Below, one piece after another: positions 24,856 through 34,223 of a stretch of DNA of 64,000 bases. The notes beneath the pieces were generated by a model. That model was not told the origin of the DNA and did not search any database. It worked only from the letters and a program-made list of their open reading frames with translations. The stretch is from positions 243,415-307,414 of the forward strand of contig NZ_RBLG01000004.1 of the NCBI RefSeq assembly GCF_003634585.1, written 5' to 3'. Within the stretch, counting starts at the first letter, position 1, and each line of letters starts with the position of its first letter. Position numbers and translations under genes: made by a program. This DNA is from Gillisia mitskevichiae (GTDB taxonomy: Bacteria > Bacteroidota > Bacteroidia > Flavobacteriales > Flavobacteriaceae).

Positions 24856-26727
24856 ATGAAATTCCTTCTAAGCAATATTTCCATCGGCAAAGATATTTAT
24901 ACGAAATCTCCCTTTGATTTAAGGAGCAAAAGTATAGGGCCATTAAACTTACTTTCAGAAAAAGGAGTCGAAATTTTGGAAACTGAATCTCATACCAGCA
25001 TTACAGATGGATATCTAAGGGATTTAAATTGTGACAGTCCAAATAGCCATATACATACCGAAAGAGCTATTGAACAAATAATTGCCGGATGGCCGCTTCC
25101 GGAACATATAACCGGCTCATTTTCTACGACAATTATCGATATGAAATCCCTTGAAATTACGATTTGTAATGATTTGATAGGGCTTTATCCGGTTTATTAT
25201 TTAAAAAACAAAGAAGGTTTTTATGTTTCTAACAGCATTATTTTGATGGCCCTAATTTCCGGTTGTGAATTTGATGAAGTTGGGATTTTGCAAAGATCGA
25301 TTGGGCAGGATTTTTCTAATATAGGTGCCAGGACAATTTTAAAAGATTGTAAGCGGCTGTTGCCGGGGCAATATTTAAAATTGGATAAGTTCGGAGAAAA
25401 GCTGGAAACAAAATACGATAATTCCCTGTTTCAGGATATATCTTCTCCAGATCAAAAACATCAACTACATAAAAAGTATTGGGAAGCATTTAAGAAAGAA
25501 GTAACACTCTGTTTAATTGATCAGGAAGAAGTTAAAGTAGCTCTGAGTGGAGGAATAGACAGTAGGGTAGTCTTAGGAGCAATTCCTTCAGATAAAAAAA
25601 TAAGCTGTTTGACTTTTGGAGCAAAGGTAAATTATGAAACAAAGATCGCTTCCAGACTCGCCAAAATAAAAAAGGCAGGTTTTAGCAACTTTTATCAACC
25701 GGATCTTTACTTTCCTTCTTATGAAGTTTTAAAGAAATACACGCTTCAAACAGAAGCTGTTCAAATTTGCTCCTGGTTGGAAATCATGGAAAATGTGAAG
25801 GCACAACCTGTTGTTCCAATGCTTTTAGGGGAACTTTGCGAGGCACTGCCCGGGAGAAATATCCTTAAATATTCTTCAAGGAATTTCAGACAGGAAAATT
25901 TTATCAAATATTATCTTCTAAAAAAGGATTATCAGTTTGAAAAATCAACTCCAGAAAATTTTGAAGCTTGGAAATCTAAGATACTTAGCCGGTATTTGAT
26001 CTATTATGGAAAAATTAGATTGAACAGAATGGATTTTAAGATTTCTTCGAAAGAATTGAATCAAGCGGTGAAAGAGGATCTTGAAGAGCTTTTTTCCAGA
26101 ATAGAAGCTCATAAATTGCCTTATGCTGAACTCTATGATGAACTATTCTCCTGGTACACCTATACCCGAATGCGCTTAGCAAAACAATTGCAAATTTCAA
26201 GCTTTAGTTACCGTGCTTTTAGTCCGGCGATGTCTATACAGATACTGAGAAACACAAGCAATATCCATCCGAATCTAAGGCTTAATTACCGCTTTGCGAA
26301 AAAACTTTTTAAGGAATCAAAGGAATTGATAAAATTCAATAAAGTTCCAACCAACCAGGCACCTCTTGTTCCTCAATATTTCCCTGACTTGATTAAATTT
26401 CCTGTATGGGGAATTCGTTCTAAAATTGATGGTTATTTGATAAAAAGAATGATGAAAGGTAAAAATGCAGGAAACCGCTACAGACTTTTTAAATCAATTG
26501 ATTGGGCAGGAGCATATCAACTTCCGGATATGGAAAAAAATTTAAAGGATTATTTTAAAATCAACCACTTGGGAGAAGAGTTTTTTAAAAGTATTTTAAA
26601 CCAATCTGTTCAACGTAAAGAATTAAATCATTGGCCCTTCGCGAATATTGATATAATGAATGCTGCAAGTTTGAATATGGAAATTGACCTAATAAAATCC
26701 CTAAGAGAAGAGATAGATGAAGTTTAG
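24856..26727 (+). CDS. Asparagine-synthase-like protein lacking the N-terminal catalytic cysteine
   Basis: A 623-residue homologue of AsnB. The synthetase PP-loop is intact (VALSGGIDS, 228-236). The N-terminal half has the outline of a class II glutaminase domain, with GSFS at 87-90, NDLIGLYPVYYL at 105-116 and a FYVSNS strand. However, it begins MKFLLSN, so the essential Cys2 is absent, and the RGPD loop is not recognisable. It is therefore expected to use free ammonia or another amine as nucleophile, or to be a non-amidating ligase. It overlaps the next GT2 gene by 11 bp. Confidence 0.75.
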   Translation: MKFLLSNISIGKDIYTKSPFDLRSKSIGPLNLLSEKGVEILETESHTSITDGYLRDLNCDSPNSHIHTERAIEQIIAGWPLPEHITGSFSTTIIDMKSLEITICNDLIGLYPVYYLKNKEGFYVSNSIILMALISGCEFDEVGILQRSIGQDFSNIGARTILKDCKRLLPGQYLKLDKFGEKLETKYDNSLFQDISSPDQKHQLHKKYWEAFKKEVTLCLIDQEEVKVALSGGIDSRVVLGAIPSDKKISCLTFGAKVNYETKIASRLAKIKKAGFSNFYQPDLYFPSYEVLKKYTLQTEAVQICSWLEIMENVKAQPVVPMLLGELCEALPGRNILKYSSRNFRQENFIKYYLLKKDYQFEKSTPENFEAWKSKILSRYLIYYGKIRLNRMDFKISSKELNQAVKEDLEELFSRIEAHKLPYAELYDELFSWYTYTRMRLAKQLQISSFSYRAFSPAMSIQILRNTSNIHPNLRLNYRFAKKLFKESKELIKFNKVPTNQAPLVPQYFPDLIKFPVWGIRSKIDGYLIKRMMKGKNAGNRYRLFKSIDWAGAYQLPDMEKNLKDYFKINHLGEEFFKSILNQSVQRKELNHWPFANIDIMNAASLNMEIDLIKSLREEIDEV

Positions 26728-27712
26728 TTTAATTATTTGCACCTACCAAAGACCTGCCGCTTTGATCAAATTAATGGAATCTGTGCAGGAACAGTTGTTG
26801 GTTCCAAATGAAATTTTAATAATTGACAGTTCTCCCAATGACAGCAGTAAAGATGCATTGCGAGGAAAATTTTACACCGGGTTAAAATACTTTAAAGTTG
26901 GGGTTGAAAGAAGAGGATTGACAAAGCAACGAAATTTTGGAATCCAGAATGTAGCTGAGTCCTCTGAAATTATTTGTTTTTTGGATGATGATATAGTATT
27001 AACGCCGGAGTATTTTAAAAATTTGATCAGTACTTATTCCCAAAACCCTAATGCTCTTGGAGTAGGAGGTGCAATTATTGATGAGGTGAAATGGAGAACA
27101 AATCCCTTAGGGAATGCAATAGAACATAACGAATTTGAAATGGATGGCTATGTTCGCAAATTGGGAAGCCGAAACTTGCTCCGTAAAAGAATTGGTTTGT
27201 TAAGTAACAAACCACCTGGATTTATGCCCGAATTTTCCAATGGCTTGTCCATAGGTTTTTTACCGCCTTCCGACAAAACATACCCTGTGGAATTCTTTAT
27301 GGGCGGAGTGGCCTCTTACCGGAAAGAATTATTTGAAAAAATAGGTTTTTCCACCTATTTTGAGGGCTACGGACTTTATGAGGATATGGATTTTTGCCTA
27401 CGAAGCTCCAAAATTGGTCAGCTATACGTTAATACAGATGCCAAATTATTTCATTACCACGAGGAGGCAGGTAGGCCAAACCGATTCAATTACGGAAAAA
27501 TGGTAGTGAGAAACGGTTGGTATGTTTGGCGCGTTAAATATCCAAATCGAAATATTAAAGCTCAACTAAAATGGCATAGCATTGCTTTTTTGTTAACTTT
27601 AGTGCGGATTGGAAATGTGATCAATACCAATCGAAAAAAAGAAGCCATAACTGAAAGTTTAGGTAGAATTGTGGGATGGTGGAGTTTGATCTATGATAAG
27701 CCTAAATTTTAA
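26717..27712 (+). CDS. Glycosyltransferase family 2 (GT-A)
   Basis: A 331-residue GT-A transferase: SLIICTYQRP at 4-13, IIDSSPND at 35-42 in place of DDGS, GLTKQRN at 67-73, and FLDDD at 88-92. The GYGLYEDMDF segment near 227 matches the catalytic-acid region. This arrangement is shared with the GT2 half of the protein at 23099, suggesting related acceptors. A basic C-terminal amphipathic region follows. ATG 26717 lies inside the end of the AsnB-like gene. Confidence 0.88.
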   Translation: MKFSLIICTYQRPAALIKLMESVQEQLLVPNEILIIDSSPNDSSKDALRGKFYTGLKYFKVGVERRGLTKQRNFGIQNVAESSEIICFLDDDIVLTPEYFKNLISTYSQNPNALGVGGAIIDEVKWRTNPLGNAIEHNEFEMDGYVRKLGSRNLLRKRIGLLSNKPPGFMPEFSNGLSIGFLPPSDKTYPVEFFMGGVASYRKELFEKIGFSTYFEGYGLYEDMDFCLRSSKIGQLYVNTDAKLFHYHEEAGRPNRFNYGKMVVRNGWYVWRVKYPNRNIKAQLKWHSIAFLLTLVRIGNVINTNRKKEAITESLGRIVGWWSLIYDKPKF

Positions 27713-27756
27713 AATAACACCTTTTTTATATAGTCATAAAAAATGATCGCGATTCA

Positions 27757-28563
27757 ATGAACTCTCATGAAACTTTAGAAACGAACAAGCGCCAAAAAGA
27801 TTTCTATGATAAAAAGAGAAAAAATTTTGCCACTAAAATTTGGTATTCCCTGCGAAATGGGATTCTTCGGGAAGTCAGAAAAAGTATAGGGGTAGAAAAA
27901 CAGATTCATCAACTTCATCTTGAATGGTGTGGAGATTTATCCAATAAAAAAGTATTGGACCTAGGCTGTTATGAAGGAAATTCCCTGTCAATGTATCTGG
28001 CGAAAAACTCTAAAGAGTATATAGCGATAGATCTAAGTGAAAAAGGAATTTCGCATCTTAGAAACAGATTAAAGAATATAGAACAAGCGAATGCTTTTGC
28101 AATCGACTTTCTTTCTGAAGAATTTACCGAAAAGGATTTTGATCTCATTTATGCGTATGGCGTCCTTCATCATTTTAAGGATGTAGAGCAATTGATTAAC
28201 AGATTAAAGGAAAAGCTAAATACTAAAGGAACTATTATTAGCAATGATCCATTGCAAACAAGTCTGCCAATAAAGCTGTTAAGAACAATTTACAGGCCCT
28301 TTCAATCTGATAAGGACTGGGAATGGCCATTCTCAAAGAAGGTTTATTATCAATTTGAAACTTCCTTTAAAATAAAGGAACGAAGGGCAATGCTAGGCAA
28401 AGCAAAATGGCTTTTTATAGTTAATTTTCTTCCTTTGTCGGCGGAAAAGAAATTGGCTATAGGAAAAAAATGGCACTTGGAAGATTGGGAAAAATCTAGG
28501 GATTCTGATCCCGATATGTTCAAGTGCATGCATTTAACAATGTTGATGCAGAAAAAGGATTGA
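27757..28563 (+). CDS. Class I SAM-dependent methyltransferase
   Basis: A 268-residue methyltransferase. Motif I is VLDLGCYEGN (about residues 66-75), AIDLSE (about 90-95) is the acidic strand, and DLIYAYGVLHHF (about 129-140) is motif IV/V of the UbiE/Coq5-like small-molecule group. Lys/Arg-rich N-terminus; no membrane segment. Probably methylates a sugar or lipid-linked intermediate of the locus; the substrate cannot be named. Confidence 0.8.
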   Translation: MNSHETLETNKRQKDFYDKKRKNFATKIWYSLRNGILREVRKSIGVEKQIHQLHLEWCGDLSNKKVLDLGCYEGNSLSMYLAKNSKEYIAIDLSEKGISHLRNRLKNIEQANAFAIDFLSEEFTEKDFDLIYAYGVLHHFKDVEQLINRLKEKLNTKGTIISNDPLQTSLPIKLLRTIYRPFQSDKDWEWPFSKKVYYQFETSFKIKERRAMLGKAKWLFIVNFLPLSAEKKLAIGKKWHLEDWEKSRDSDPDMFKCMHLTMLMQKKD

Positions 28564-28636
28564 AGCTGAATCATAGAAAAATCAGATAATTAGTTCAGAT
28601 CGATATTTAATTAAGAAACTGGAATTTACTGCAAAG

Positions 28637-29746
28637 ATGAAATTTGCCATTATAACCTATATACTTCACAAAGAACATAACAAGTCTTATTACTCTTATG
28701 AACCCTATATTAGGGAAATGAATATTTGGCTAAGTAATGCAGATGAAGTTATTGTATTGGCTCCCAAAATCTTGTCAATTCCAAATACAATTGAAACTCC
28801 TTACGTACATCCTAAGATTGCCTTCCTGAAAATTCCGGGAATCTCTTTTTTAAATTTTAGGGAAATAATCCGAAGCCTGATAAAATTCCCGAGAGTTTGT
28901 TATGTTATTTTCAAAGCTATGAAAGAAGCAGACCATATCCATTTACGTTGTCCGGGGAATATAGGTTTAATAGCATGTTTTATTCAGATACTTTTTCCAA
29001 ATAAACCTAAAACAGTAAAATATGCAGGGAACTGGGATCCAAATTCAAAACAGCCCTGGAGCTATAGATTTCAAAAGTGGATCTTAAGAAATATTTTCCT
29101 CAGCAGGAATATAAAGGTATTGGTTTATGGAGATTGGCCGGAGCAATCAAAAAATATCCTGCCTTTTTTTACGGCATCTTTTTCGGAAACGGAAAAAGGC
29201 TTGCCTAACAAAGATTTTATTTTCCCATTTAAATTCATTTTCGTGGGGAGTTTGAGCCCGGGAAAACGACCTTTGTTTGCCATTAAACTGATAGAATTCT
29301 TAATGGGAAAGGGCATTCCGGTAAAACTTGAGATCTACGGAAGTGGGGTGCTTAAAAACGAATTGCAGGAATATATAGCCACAAAAAATCTGGATCCCTT
29401 TGTCAGGCTTATGGGGAATTGCAAGCTGGAAGAACTGAAAGGAGTATATAAAGCTTCCCATTTTTTAATCTTGGCATCACAATCTGAAGGCTGGCCAAAA
29501 GCGATTGCTGAAGCTATGTTTTTTGGGTGTATTCCTATTGCAACTTCTGTTTCATGTGTGCCTTATATGCTAGATCATGGAGAGCAGGGAATCCTTATAG
29601 AGCCAGAACTTGATAAAGCGGGATTAAGCGTACTCTCTTATTTAAAAGATGAAAAGAAGTTGGATGATGTGTCGAAAAGAGCTTTAACTTGGTCTAGACA
29701 ATTTACTTTGGAAAAATTTGAGAAGGAAATTACCAACCTAATATGA
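28637..29746 (+). CDS. Glycosyltransferase family 4 (GT-B)
   Basis: A 369-residue GT-B enzyme. The C-terminal donor domain is clear: FIFVGSLSPGKRP (about 199-211), then an EX7E-type motif in SEGWPKAIAEAM (about 282-293) and a TSVSCVPYML loop. The N-terminal domain is basic and hydrophobic, compatible with acting at the inner membrane. A 73-bp gap precedes it without a clear promoter. It overlaps the next gene by 4 bp (ATGA). Confidence 0.87.
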   Translation: MKFAIITYILHKEHNKSYYSYEPYIREMNIWLSNADEVIVLAPKILSIPNTIETPYVHPKIAFLKIPGISFLNFREIIRSLIKFPRVCYVIFKAMKEADHIHLRCPGNIGLIACFIQILFPNKPKTVKYAGNWDPNSKQPWSYRFQKWILRNIFLSRNIKVLVYGDWPEQSKNILPFFTASFSETEKGLPNKDFIFPFKFIFVGSLSPGKRPLFAIKLIEFLMGKGIPVKLEIYGSGVLKNELQEYIATKNLDPFVRLMGNCKLEELKGVYKASHFLILASQSEGWPKAIAEAMFFGCIPIATSVSCVPYMLDHGEQGILIEPELDKAGLSVLSYLKDEKKLDDVSKRALTWSRQFTLEKFEKEITNLI

Positions 29747-30825
29747 AAGTACTGCAAATTATAGATTCTTTAGATCCGGGTGGCGCTGAACGGATGGCTG
29801 TTAATTACGCTAATTTGCTATATAAGAATAATTTTGACTCTCATATTTGTGTTACAAGAAAAGAGGGGCTACTAAAGGATCGAATCGCTTTAGGAGTTTT
29901 TTATATTTTTTTGGATAAGAAAAGCACCTTCGATATTAAAGCGATTTTAAATCTTAGGAATTATATAAAGGAACATAAAATTGATATTCTGCATGCACAT
30001 GGTACTTCTTATTTTTTAGCCACGTTTATAAAGATCTCTTATCCTTCGGTTAAGTTAATTTGGCATGATCATTATGGAAACAGTGAATTCTTAAATGAAA
30101 GAAAATCTACTATTTTAAAATACTGTTCTAAACATTTTGACGGTGTTATATCGGTGAATGCTAAATTGAAAATTTGGAGCCTTCAATTTTTACATTGTAA
30201 AAAAGTCATTAAAGTAAATAACTTTATAAATGCTAATTCTGAGAATTCTATGGGGATAATAATTAAAGGGGATCCATCTGCCTTTAAAATTATTTGTGTT
30301 GCTAATTTACGACCACAAAAAGACCATATAAATCTTCTTAATGCATTCGAAATTTTAGTATCTAATTACAATATGAGCCTGCATTTAATAGGAAATGATC
30401 CTCAAACTACTTACTCTAAAAAAATAATTGACAAGATAAATAATCCATCATTTAAGGATAAAATCTTTTATTATGGTAGTCAAAAAAATGTTATAGACTA
30501 TTTAGAAAATTGTGATCTAGGGGTGCTTTCATCAATATCTGAAGGGCTTCCGTTAGCGATTTTGGAATATGGTATTTCCGGCATTGCTGTGGTCACAACT
30601 AATGTTGGGCAATGTGAGGAATTGATAAATGGGAATGGTAAATTGGTGTCACCCAAACAACCAAAAATGCTTGCAGATGAAATTTTGTTTTATTATAAAA
30701 ATAAACAAGAAAGAATTTTTGACGCAAAAAAATTAAACTTACATGTTCTTTCTAATTATTCGGAAGAATGTGTTGCAAAGGAGATAATAGGTTTTTATTC
30801 AGAAGTTATTAATGATCATAATTAA
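29743..30825 (+). CDS. Glycosyltransferase family 4 (GT-B)
   Basis: A 360-residue retaining glycosyltransferase. It begins VLQIIDSLDPGGAERM, the glycine-rich acceptor loop of WbnK/WcaL-like GT4 enzymes. ANLRPQKDH (about 186) starts the donor domain, and SEGLPLAILEYG (about 266) is the EX7E region, followed by TTNVGQCEELI. Start ATG overlaps the preceding stop (ATGA). Co-transcribed with the polymerase gene two bases downstream. Confidence 0.9.
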   Translation: MKVLQIIDSLDPGGAERMAVNYANLLYKNNFDSHICVTRKEGLLKDRIALGVFYIFLDKKSTFDIKAILNLRNYIKEHKIDILHAHGTSYFLATFIKISYPSVKLIWHDHYGNSEFLNERKSTILKYCSKHFDGVISVNAKLKIWSLQFLHCKKVIKVNNFINANSENSMGIIIKGDPSAFKIICVANLRPQKDHINLLNAFEILVSNYNMSLHLIGNDPQTTYSKKIIDKINNPSFKDKIFYYGSQKNVIDYLENCDLGVLSSISEGLPLAILEYGISGIAVVTTNVGQCEELINGNGKLVSPKQPKMLADEILFYYKNKQERIFDAKKLNLHVLSNYSEECVAKEIIGFYSEVINDHN

Positions 30826-30827
30826 AT

Positions 30828-32186
30828 ATGATAAATCAGCCTAAAAGTTTTTCCTATATAGAAATACTGCTATTGCATATTGTGATGGCTGTAGCTATTT
30901 ATTTATATAGGCCGATGTCAGGGATGATACTTTTTGGAGTTTTGCTATATTTCACTTTTATTATAATACAAAACGAAAACAGAAATAACGAAGCGCTTAT
31001 GGCAGCGGCTTATATTGCCGGGGCGGAGGTGTTCTTTAGAATGACAGATGGAATGGTTTTTTATGAGACCGGAAAATATTCTGTCATCATATTTATGGTT
31101 ATTGGAATGTTTTTTAAAGGGACCTCATCTAAAACAGTTCCTTTTTGGACCTATCTTTTGTTTCTTATTCCCGGAATTATTGTGGCCTCTTTTGCAGGGA
31201 CTTATGAGATTGAATTTAGAAAGCTTATTGCTTTTAATTTAAGTGGACCTGTTACTATTGGAGTCTCGGCATTATATTGCTATTATAAAAAAATTAAAAG
31301 AAAGGATTTTGAAAGAGTCGTAGTCATGCTGCTTATGCCACTACTCGCACAAATGTTCTATCTATATTTATATACTCCCTCATTAAAGGAAGGTATAATA
31401 AGTTTGTCTGGGAATTATGCGGCGACAGGAGGATATGGTCCCAACCAAATCTCCACTGTTTTGGGGATGGGTGCATTTCTACTAGTTACGAGATTATTCG
31501 TTATAAAAAATAGGCTTGTTAATATTTTGGACTTTATATTATTAGGGATGATGGGGTATAGGGCTGTTATTACATTTTCCAGAGGTGGGGTAATTACAGC
31601 TATAATATGTATGATTGCCTTCATAATAATATTTTATTATAAACAAAATTCCAGAGAAGTTGGGAGAATGAACTCAAAAATATTTATGCTTTTTGCGGCT
31701 TTAATATTAATTTGGTTCTATTCCTCTTTTAAAACTTTTGGACTAATTGAAAATAGATATAAAAGTGAAAATGCTGCAGGAGAACTAAAAAGTGATATTA
31801 CAACCGGAAGGGTGGAACTTATTGAAACCGAATTGCATGCCTTTTATTATAATCCTTTATTGGGAATAGGTGTTGGAATGGGAAGGGAATACAGAGAGAA
31901 AAACTTAGGGATTGAAATTAATACACACAATGAAATTAGCCGCTTATTATCTGAACATGGAATGTTTGGAGTGATTGCCTTACTTATTCTTATATTTGTC
32001 CCGATTGTATTTTGGACCAAGTTTAAAAATAATTATTACTTTTTAGCATTTATGGCTTTTTGGTTTTTAACTATTAACCATTCTGCAATGCGAATTGCCT
32101 TGCCGGCCTTTGTTTATGGCTTAGCTTTATTATATATCGTTGATGAGAAAAAACCTCCTGTACATAGGAAACGACTTAGCTATTAA
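30828..32186 (+). CDS. Wzy-type O-antigen/capsule polymerase (O-antigen ligase superfamily)
   Basis: A 452-residue integral membrane protein with roughly ten hydrophobic segments and a large periplasmic-type loop between about residues 305 and 380. That loop holds TTGRVELIE, NPLLGIGVG and THNEISRLLSEHG, the pattern conserved in Wzy_C/WaaL-like proteins. It would polymerise lipid-linked repeat units in the periplasm. Lacking a WaaL-specific signature I favour polymerase over ligase. Its last 44 bp overlap the next gene. No Wzx flippase accompanies it in the sequenced part of the locus. Confidence 0.85.
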   Translation: MINQPKSFSYIEILLLHIVMAVAIYLYRPMSGMILFGVLLYFTFIIIQNENRNNEALMAAAYIAGAEVFFRMTDGMVFYETGKYSVIIFMVIGMFFKGTSSKTVPFWTYLLFLIPGIIVASFAGTYEIEFRKLIAFNLSGPVTIGVSALYCYYKKIKRKDFERVVVMLLMPLLAQMFYLYLYTPSLKEGIISLSGNYAATGGYGPNQISTVLGMGAFLLVTRLFVIKNRLVNILDFILLGMMGYRAVITFSRGGVITAIICMIAFIIIFYYKQNSREVGRMNSKIFMLFAALILIWFYSSFKTFGLIENRYKSENAAGELKSDITTGRVELIETELHAFYYNPLLGIGVGMGREYREKNLGIEINTHNEISRLLSEHGMFGVIALLILIFVPIVFWTKFKNNYYFLAFMAFWFLTINHSAMRIALPAFVYGLALLYIVDEKKPPVHRKRLSY

Positions 32187-33156
32187 CAGCTTTACTGCTA
32201 CTTATATTTCCTTTTTTAGCAAAGTGCTAAAGAAGGAGGGATACGCTGTGAGAACTGCTTCCAATAAGAATAATAAAGCATTGCGCTTAGTGGAAATGCT
32301 GGGGATGATAATGAAATATCATAAATCTACAGACATTGTTCTTATTGATACTTACGGGGCTTTGAACTTCTATTATGCATACCTGGTTGCGAAAGCTTGC
32401 CAATTTTATAAGCTGGATTATATTCCAATTCTTCATGGAGGAAATTTGCCCACTAGATTAGAAGAGTCTAAAGCCTTTAGTGATACCCTGTTTGGAAAAG
32501 CAAAAATGAATGTGGCACCTTCACAATTTCTCTATAGAATATTTAATAAGGCTGGTTTTAACAATTTACAGATAATTCCAAACGCGATAGAGCTCAATAA
32601 ATTTCCCTTTAAAGAACGTAATAGTTTTGCCCCTAAAATGTTGTGGGTACGGCGATTTCAAGGGAGGTATAATCCTATGATGGCTATAAAGGTATTGGAG
32701 CAACTTAAAAAAGAATTTCCCTTAGCAGAACTTTGTATGGTCGGACCGGAGAAAGATGGATCGCTTCAGAAATGTAAAGAATATGCAGAAAACCACGATT
32801 TAAAAGTGATCTTTACCGGGAAGCTCAAGAAAAAAGAATGGGCAAAAGTGTCTGAAGACTATGATATCTTTTTGAACTCTACCAATATAGATAATACTCC
32901 CATAAGTGTGATTGAAGCAATGGCACTTGGATTGGCAATAGTCTCAACAGATGTGGGGGGGATGAAAGACCTAATAGATAACCATGAAAATGGGGTTTTA
33001 GTTCCATGGAAGGATGAAAGCTCTATGGTGTTGGCTATTAAATCTTTATTGAAAGATCAGGAGGGAACTTCACAAATGACCAAAAATGCCCGAGAAAAAG
33101 TTTCAAATTTTGATTGGGAAAAGATAAAAGATAATTGGAATGAATTGCTTAATTGA
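32143..33156 (+). CDS. Glycosyltransferase family 4 (tandem paralogue 1)
   Basis: 337 residues from ATG 32143; a TTG one codon upstream is also possible. The donor domain shows ELCMVGPEKDG, FTGKLKKKEW and SVIEAMALGLAIVSTDVGGM, a canonical GT4 EX7E region. The N-terminus (NLLYIGNDL) lies inside the end of the polymerase gene. It is strongly similar along its whole length to the following gene, so the two arose by tandem duplication. Confidence 0.88.
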   Translation: MRKNLLYIGNDLAINSFTATYISFFSKVLKKEGYAVRTASNKNNKALRLVEMLGMIMKYHKSTDIVLIDTYGALNFYYAYLVAKACQFYKLDYIPILHGGNLPTRLEESKAFSDTLFGKAKMNVAPSQFLYRIFNKAGFNNLQIIPNAIELNKFPFKERNSFAPKMLWVRRFQGRYNPMMAIKVLEQLKKEFPLAELCMVGPEKDGSLQKCKEYAENHDLKVIFTGKLKKKEWAKVSEDYDIFLNSTNIDNTPISVIEAMALGLAIVSTDVGGMKDLIDNHENGVLVPWKDESSMVLAIKSLLKDQEGTSQMTKNAREKVSNFDWEKIKDNWNELLN

Positions 33157-34169
33157 TGGGAAGATCTATTTTATATATAGGTAACAAACTATCAGATCCC
33201 AATGCAAATCCAACATCTCATAAATCCCTAGCGAAAGCATTAGAATCTGAAGGTTTTCATATTTATTCTGCATCAAGCTTAAAAAATAAATATCTGAGAT
33301 TGGCAGATATGGTTTTTTGCTTTCTTATAAATCTTAATAAGTTCAAAATCATATTAATAGATGTTTATAGCACACAGAATTTCTGGTATGCTATTATTAT
33401 TGCTCGGCTGGCCAGACTTTTCAGAAAAAAATATGTCCCAATTTTACATGGTGGGAATCTTAAGTATAGATTTGAAAATTCTACCTATGCAGTAAATAAA
33501 TTACTTAAGAACGCACATCATATAGTTGCACCTTCAATTTATTATAAGAATGAAGTTATCAATTTAGGTTACCATAAAGTAGATCATATTCCAAACCCAA
33601 TTTTTATAAAAAATTATATTTTTAAAGCTAGAGATCAATTTCAACCAAAATTGCTTTGGGTTAGGGCTTTTAATGAAATTTATAATCCATTGATGGCTAT
33701 AAAATCTTTAGAGTTGGTTTTAAGGAAATATCCTTATGCCGAATTGTGTATGGTTGGTCCCGATAAGGATGGCTGTTTGGAAACTTGTAAGCAATATGTG
33801 GATAACAACAAACTTCCCGTAACATTTACGGGGAAGCTTAATAAAAAAGAATGGACTCGGCTGGCTTCTAATTTTGATATATTTTTAAACACCTCGAATA
33901 TAGACAACAGTCCTTTAAGCGTTATTGAAGCAATGGCTTTGGGATTACCCATTATCACTACTAATGTGGGCGGAATGCCTTTTTTGATCGAACATTCCGT
34001 AGATGGTTTACTCATAAATAAACAAGCTCCACATGAAATTTCTTCTTGGGTAGATTGGATAGTACAGAATCCTGAGAGTACTAGGAAAATTACAGGAAGA
34101 GCGCGTGAAAAAGTACTGAATTTTGATTGGCACAAGATTAAAGAGGATTGGAAGGAGTTACTAGCTTGA
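33156..34169 (+). CDS. Glycosyltransferase family 4 (tandem paralogue 2)
   Basis: 337 residues from ATG 33156, whose A is the last base of the previous stop; a TTG at 33153 would add one residue. It shares with its upstream copy YIGN, the PILHGGNL box, ELCMVGPDKDG, FTGKLNKKEW, and SVIEAMALGLPIITTNVGGM. The differences gather in the N-terminal acceptor half, which suggests the copies now act on different acceptors while keeping the same donor. It is also more A+T-rich than copy 1. Confidence 0.88.
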   Translation: MGRSILYIGNKLSDPNANPTSHKSLAKALESEGFHIYSASSLKNKYLRLADMVFCFLINLNKFKIILIDVYSTQNFWYAIIIARLARLFRKKYVPILHGGNLKYRFENSTYAVNKLLKNAHHIVAPSIYYKNEVINLGYHKVDHIPNPIFIKNYIFKARDQFQPKLLWVRAFNEIYNPLMAIKSLELVLRKYPYAELCMVGPDKDGCLETCKQYVDNNKLPVTFTGKLNKKEWTRLASNFDIFLNTSNIDNSPLSVIEAMALGLPIITTNVGGMPFLIEHSVDGLLINKQAPHEISSWVDWIVQNPESTRKITGRAREKVLNFDWHKIKEDWKELLA

Positions 34170-34223
34170 AAATTTTTATATTTAGATTGAAATCAACCCG
34201 AACCTAAGCTCCCCCTATAGAAT

